The notes under the pieces: generated by a model
The model's input: the letters and a program-made list of their open reading frames with translations, nothing else
Database searches by the model: none
Told to the model about the DNA's origin: nothing
Shown here: positions 62,460 through 64,000 of the stretch, in pieces
How the letters are laid out: each line of letters starts with the position of its first letter
How positions within the stretch are numbered: position 1 is the stretch's first letter
Source: Leptospira langatensis
GTDB lineage: Bacteria; Spirochaetota; Leptospiria; Leptospirales; Leptospiraceae
Direction: 5' to 3'
Assembly: GCF_004770615.1 (NCBI RefSeq)
Contig: NZ_RQER01000006.1
Span: 248,001-312,000 of the forward strand
DNA: 64,000 bases
Made by a program: the position numbers and the translations under genes

Positions 62460-64000
62460 ACCTAAGCTTCTTCATCAAGGTAATGTTCCGAGAGATCTTC
62501 TCGAAAAAGACTTCTTCCTTACAGATCATATTAGCGATCACGATCGGAACAGGTGCCGTACTTGCAGTGCACTCATATAGAGATCAGTTTTCCCAATCCA
62601 TTCTAAAAGAAGCCAAGAATATCATGGGAGCGGATCTGGTTGCCACTTCGCCTTCTCCTCTTAATGAGAAACAAACAGCGTTTTTAAGGGGAGAATTGCC
62701 AAAAGGAAGCAAATCCTCCGAATTAGTGCAGTTCCCTTCTATGCTTCGAAATCCTAAAAACCAAGACTCTAGCCTTTCGTTAGTAAAGGCGATCAAAGGG
62801 GAATATCCTTATTTTGGAGAAGTAGAAACCGATCCTAAGGGTGCGTATAGAGCATTAAAAACGGGAGAGATCCTTCTCGAAAGCAGCCTGATCCAGAACC
62901 TGAAGTTAAAACCTGGTGACGAAGTTCAATTAGGGGAATCCGTTTTTATCTTAAGAGGAAGTCTGCTCAAAGAACCTGGTATGGCAGGGAATTTTCTTTC
63001 GATGGCTCCAAGCTCCATCATTCATAAGGATTCTCTTGCAGAAACCGGATTGGAACAAAGAGGCTCTAGGATCAATTACCAGATCCCCGTCCTTCTTCCT
63101 AAGGGAACAGATGCAAGCGAATATAAGAAAAACAAGTTTAAGGAATTTGCAAGAAACGATCTGATCCTGTACGAAAGCACGGAAGCAAACTCAGGGTCTC
63201 AAAAATTCCTTACAAATACTTTGGATTTCTTTTCCTTATTGGCATTGTGCGCGTTTTTCTTAGGCGGGATCTCGATCCTTCTTACAAGCAGAGCTCTCAT
63301 TCGATCCAAAGCGAATACATTCGCTATCTATAAATGTTTAGGCGCAGGTCCCAATCTAGTCTCCGGTTTAGTACTAGGAGAACTTTTGCTTCTCTCCACG
63401 ATCGGTGCCTTATTAGGCTTCGGATTCGGGATCTTCTTACAGAACCAGATCCCGAATTTAGCGGATAGTGAGTTCCGTTTCGAACCCAGTTCCGTTCCTA
63501 CGTTAAAGGCGTTCTTATGGGGATTCGTATTAGCTTGGGTAGTTCCCTTAGTCTCCGCTTGGGAAAGTCTCTCTAAGTCCAGAAACCTGAGTCCGATGTA
63601 TGCATTGAAAGCGGACTTTGCAAGCGAGCTTTCTTCCGTTCCCAAACCGGAATGGAGGCAATCTATTTCCTTCGTAGCGGTATTCGGTCTCTTCTTCTTG
63701 CTTGCTTGGTGGGAAACTGGAGATTGGATCAAGGGACTGATCCTTTGTGCAACCCTTCTGTTCTTGCCTGTATTAGTATATTTAGGAATTTTAATATTCC
63801 GGTTCGGGCTCAGATTCGCGCTAAATAAACTGGAATTGTCCGCAAGTCTTAGGATGGCCTTTCGAAAATTGGACAGACCTAGAACAGGATTGCCTTGGGT
63901 GGCGGTCGGACTCGGATCTTCCGTGTTCGTTCTTCTTCTCAGTTTGTTCTTAAGCGATAGTCTCTTGGAATACAGCGGAGCAAAGGACAAAGAAAGAAGA
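62456..64000 (+). CDS. FtsX-like ABC transporter permease, YbbP type (3' end outside window)
   Basis: Open frame from ATG 62456 to the edge of the window, at least 515 residues. The sequence starts FIKVMFREIFSKKTSSLQIILAITIGTGAVLAV, then a periplasmic domain, then an FtsX-type membrane block (FFSLLALCAFFLGGISILLTSRALIRSKANTFAIYKCLGAG) with the characteristic KCLGA turn, followed by further helices. Together with the preceding ATPase it forms a MacB/Lol-type export or extraction machine, and the length suggests the larger YbbP (COG3127) group. Confidence 0.88.
   Translation, partial: MNLSFFIKVMFREIFSKKTSSLQIILAITIGTGAVLAVHSYRDQFSQSILKEAKNIMGADLVATSPSPLNEKQTAFLRGELPKGSKSSELVQFPSMLRNPKNQDSSLSLVKAIKGEYPYFGEVETDPKGAYRALKTGEILLESSLIQNLKLKPGDEVQLGESVFILRGSLLKEPGMAGNFLSMAPSSIIHKDSLAETGLEQRGSRINYQIPVLLPKGTDASEYKKNKFKEFARNDLILYESTEANSGSQKFLTNTLDFFSLLALCAFFLGGISILLTSRALIRSKANTFAIYKCLGAGPNLVSGLVLGELLLLSTIGALLGFGFGIFLQNQIPNLADSEFRFEPSSVPTLKAFLWGFVLAWVVPLVSAWESLSKSRNLSPMYALKADFASELSSVPKPEWRQSISFVAVFGLFFLLAWWETGDWIKGLILCATLLFLPVLVYLGILIFRFGLRFALNKLELSASLRMAFRKLDRPRTGLPWVAVGLGSSVFVLLLSLFLSDSLLEYSGAKDKERR

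Noticed and set aside
63328..63990. 220-codon open frame on the minus strand
   Set aside because: Antisense to the FtsX-like permease, whose frame shows clear family motifs; the antisense protein is Ser/Lys/Asn-rich without family resemblance.

Overview
The window reads as a chromosomal segment of a Leptospira-type spirochaete. This is an inference from content: a spirochaete-style set of lipoproteins, KtrAB/TrkAH-like potassium uptake, MptE-like DUF115 protein, SPFH/SHOCT protein, dual cyclic-nucleotide-binding protein, a tRNA-Pro gene standing alone rather than in an rRNA operon, many short divergent/convergent units, and a moderate G+C content. No plasmid, phage, insertion sequence, rRNA operon or CRISPR array was seen.

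Layout. 1-3.7 kb: end of trpS, a ComEC-like channel protein and rsmA. 3.8-5.3 kb: a compact TetR regulator plus alpha/beta hydrolase cassette, each gene preceded by the same palindromic operator. 5.3-7.9 kb: rsgA, a MarR regulator and a peroxiredoxin-like gene whose promoter carries a perfect dyad. 7.9-11.9 kb: an HDOD protein with a degenerate GHKL-ATPase-like N-terminus, an ABC-2 exporter pair, SixA. 11.9-17.3 kb: tRNA-Pro(GGG), a class D beta-lactamase/transpeptidase-like gene with no ordinary start codon, the first phasin-like gene, a paraoxonase-like lipoprotein, a thioesterase, a GDSL lipoprotein, a GT39-like membrane enzyme and a STAS protein. 17.4-25.9 kb: a catalytically degenerate tyrosine recombinase, a hydrolase, a MASE1 histidine kinase, a SET protein, rppH, a group II truncated globin, acylphosphatase, a beta-propeller-like protein and an MFS carrier. 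26-36 kb: gamma-glutamyltransferase, aldo/keto reductase, a DUF4136 lipoprotein, then an adenosine-deaminase/hypothetical/TrkH/TrkA run and a MATE carrier. 36-42 kb: gmd, an AlkA-type glycosylase, a CNB-TPR-CNB protein, small proteins and GDPD. 42-53 kb: outer-membrane protein, two further phasin-like genes, PPK2, DUF2804, a divergent MocR/aminotransferase pair, MptE-like protein, a PASTA-bearing PBP and lepB. 53-64 kb: helical protein plus SPFH protein plus thrC, a second GHKL-like protein with a tail-anchored partner, leuS, a small zinc-ribbon protein and the start of an ABC transporter of the YbbA/YbbP type.

The most interesting connected signal is a candidate small regulon: three unlinked phasin-like genes (starts at 13147, 43412 and 48628) share upstream TGC-N3-GCA dyads, and two of them share an almost identical promoter block of about 40 bases. 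Other points of note are the TetR/hydrolase double operator, the MarR-type dyad set between -35 and -10 of the peroxiredoxin-like gene, the paralogous GHKL-like domains at 8 and 56 kb in which the usual G1-box aspartate appears replaced by asparagine, and the inactive-looking recombinase.
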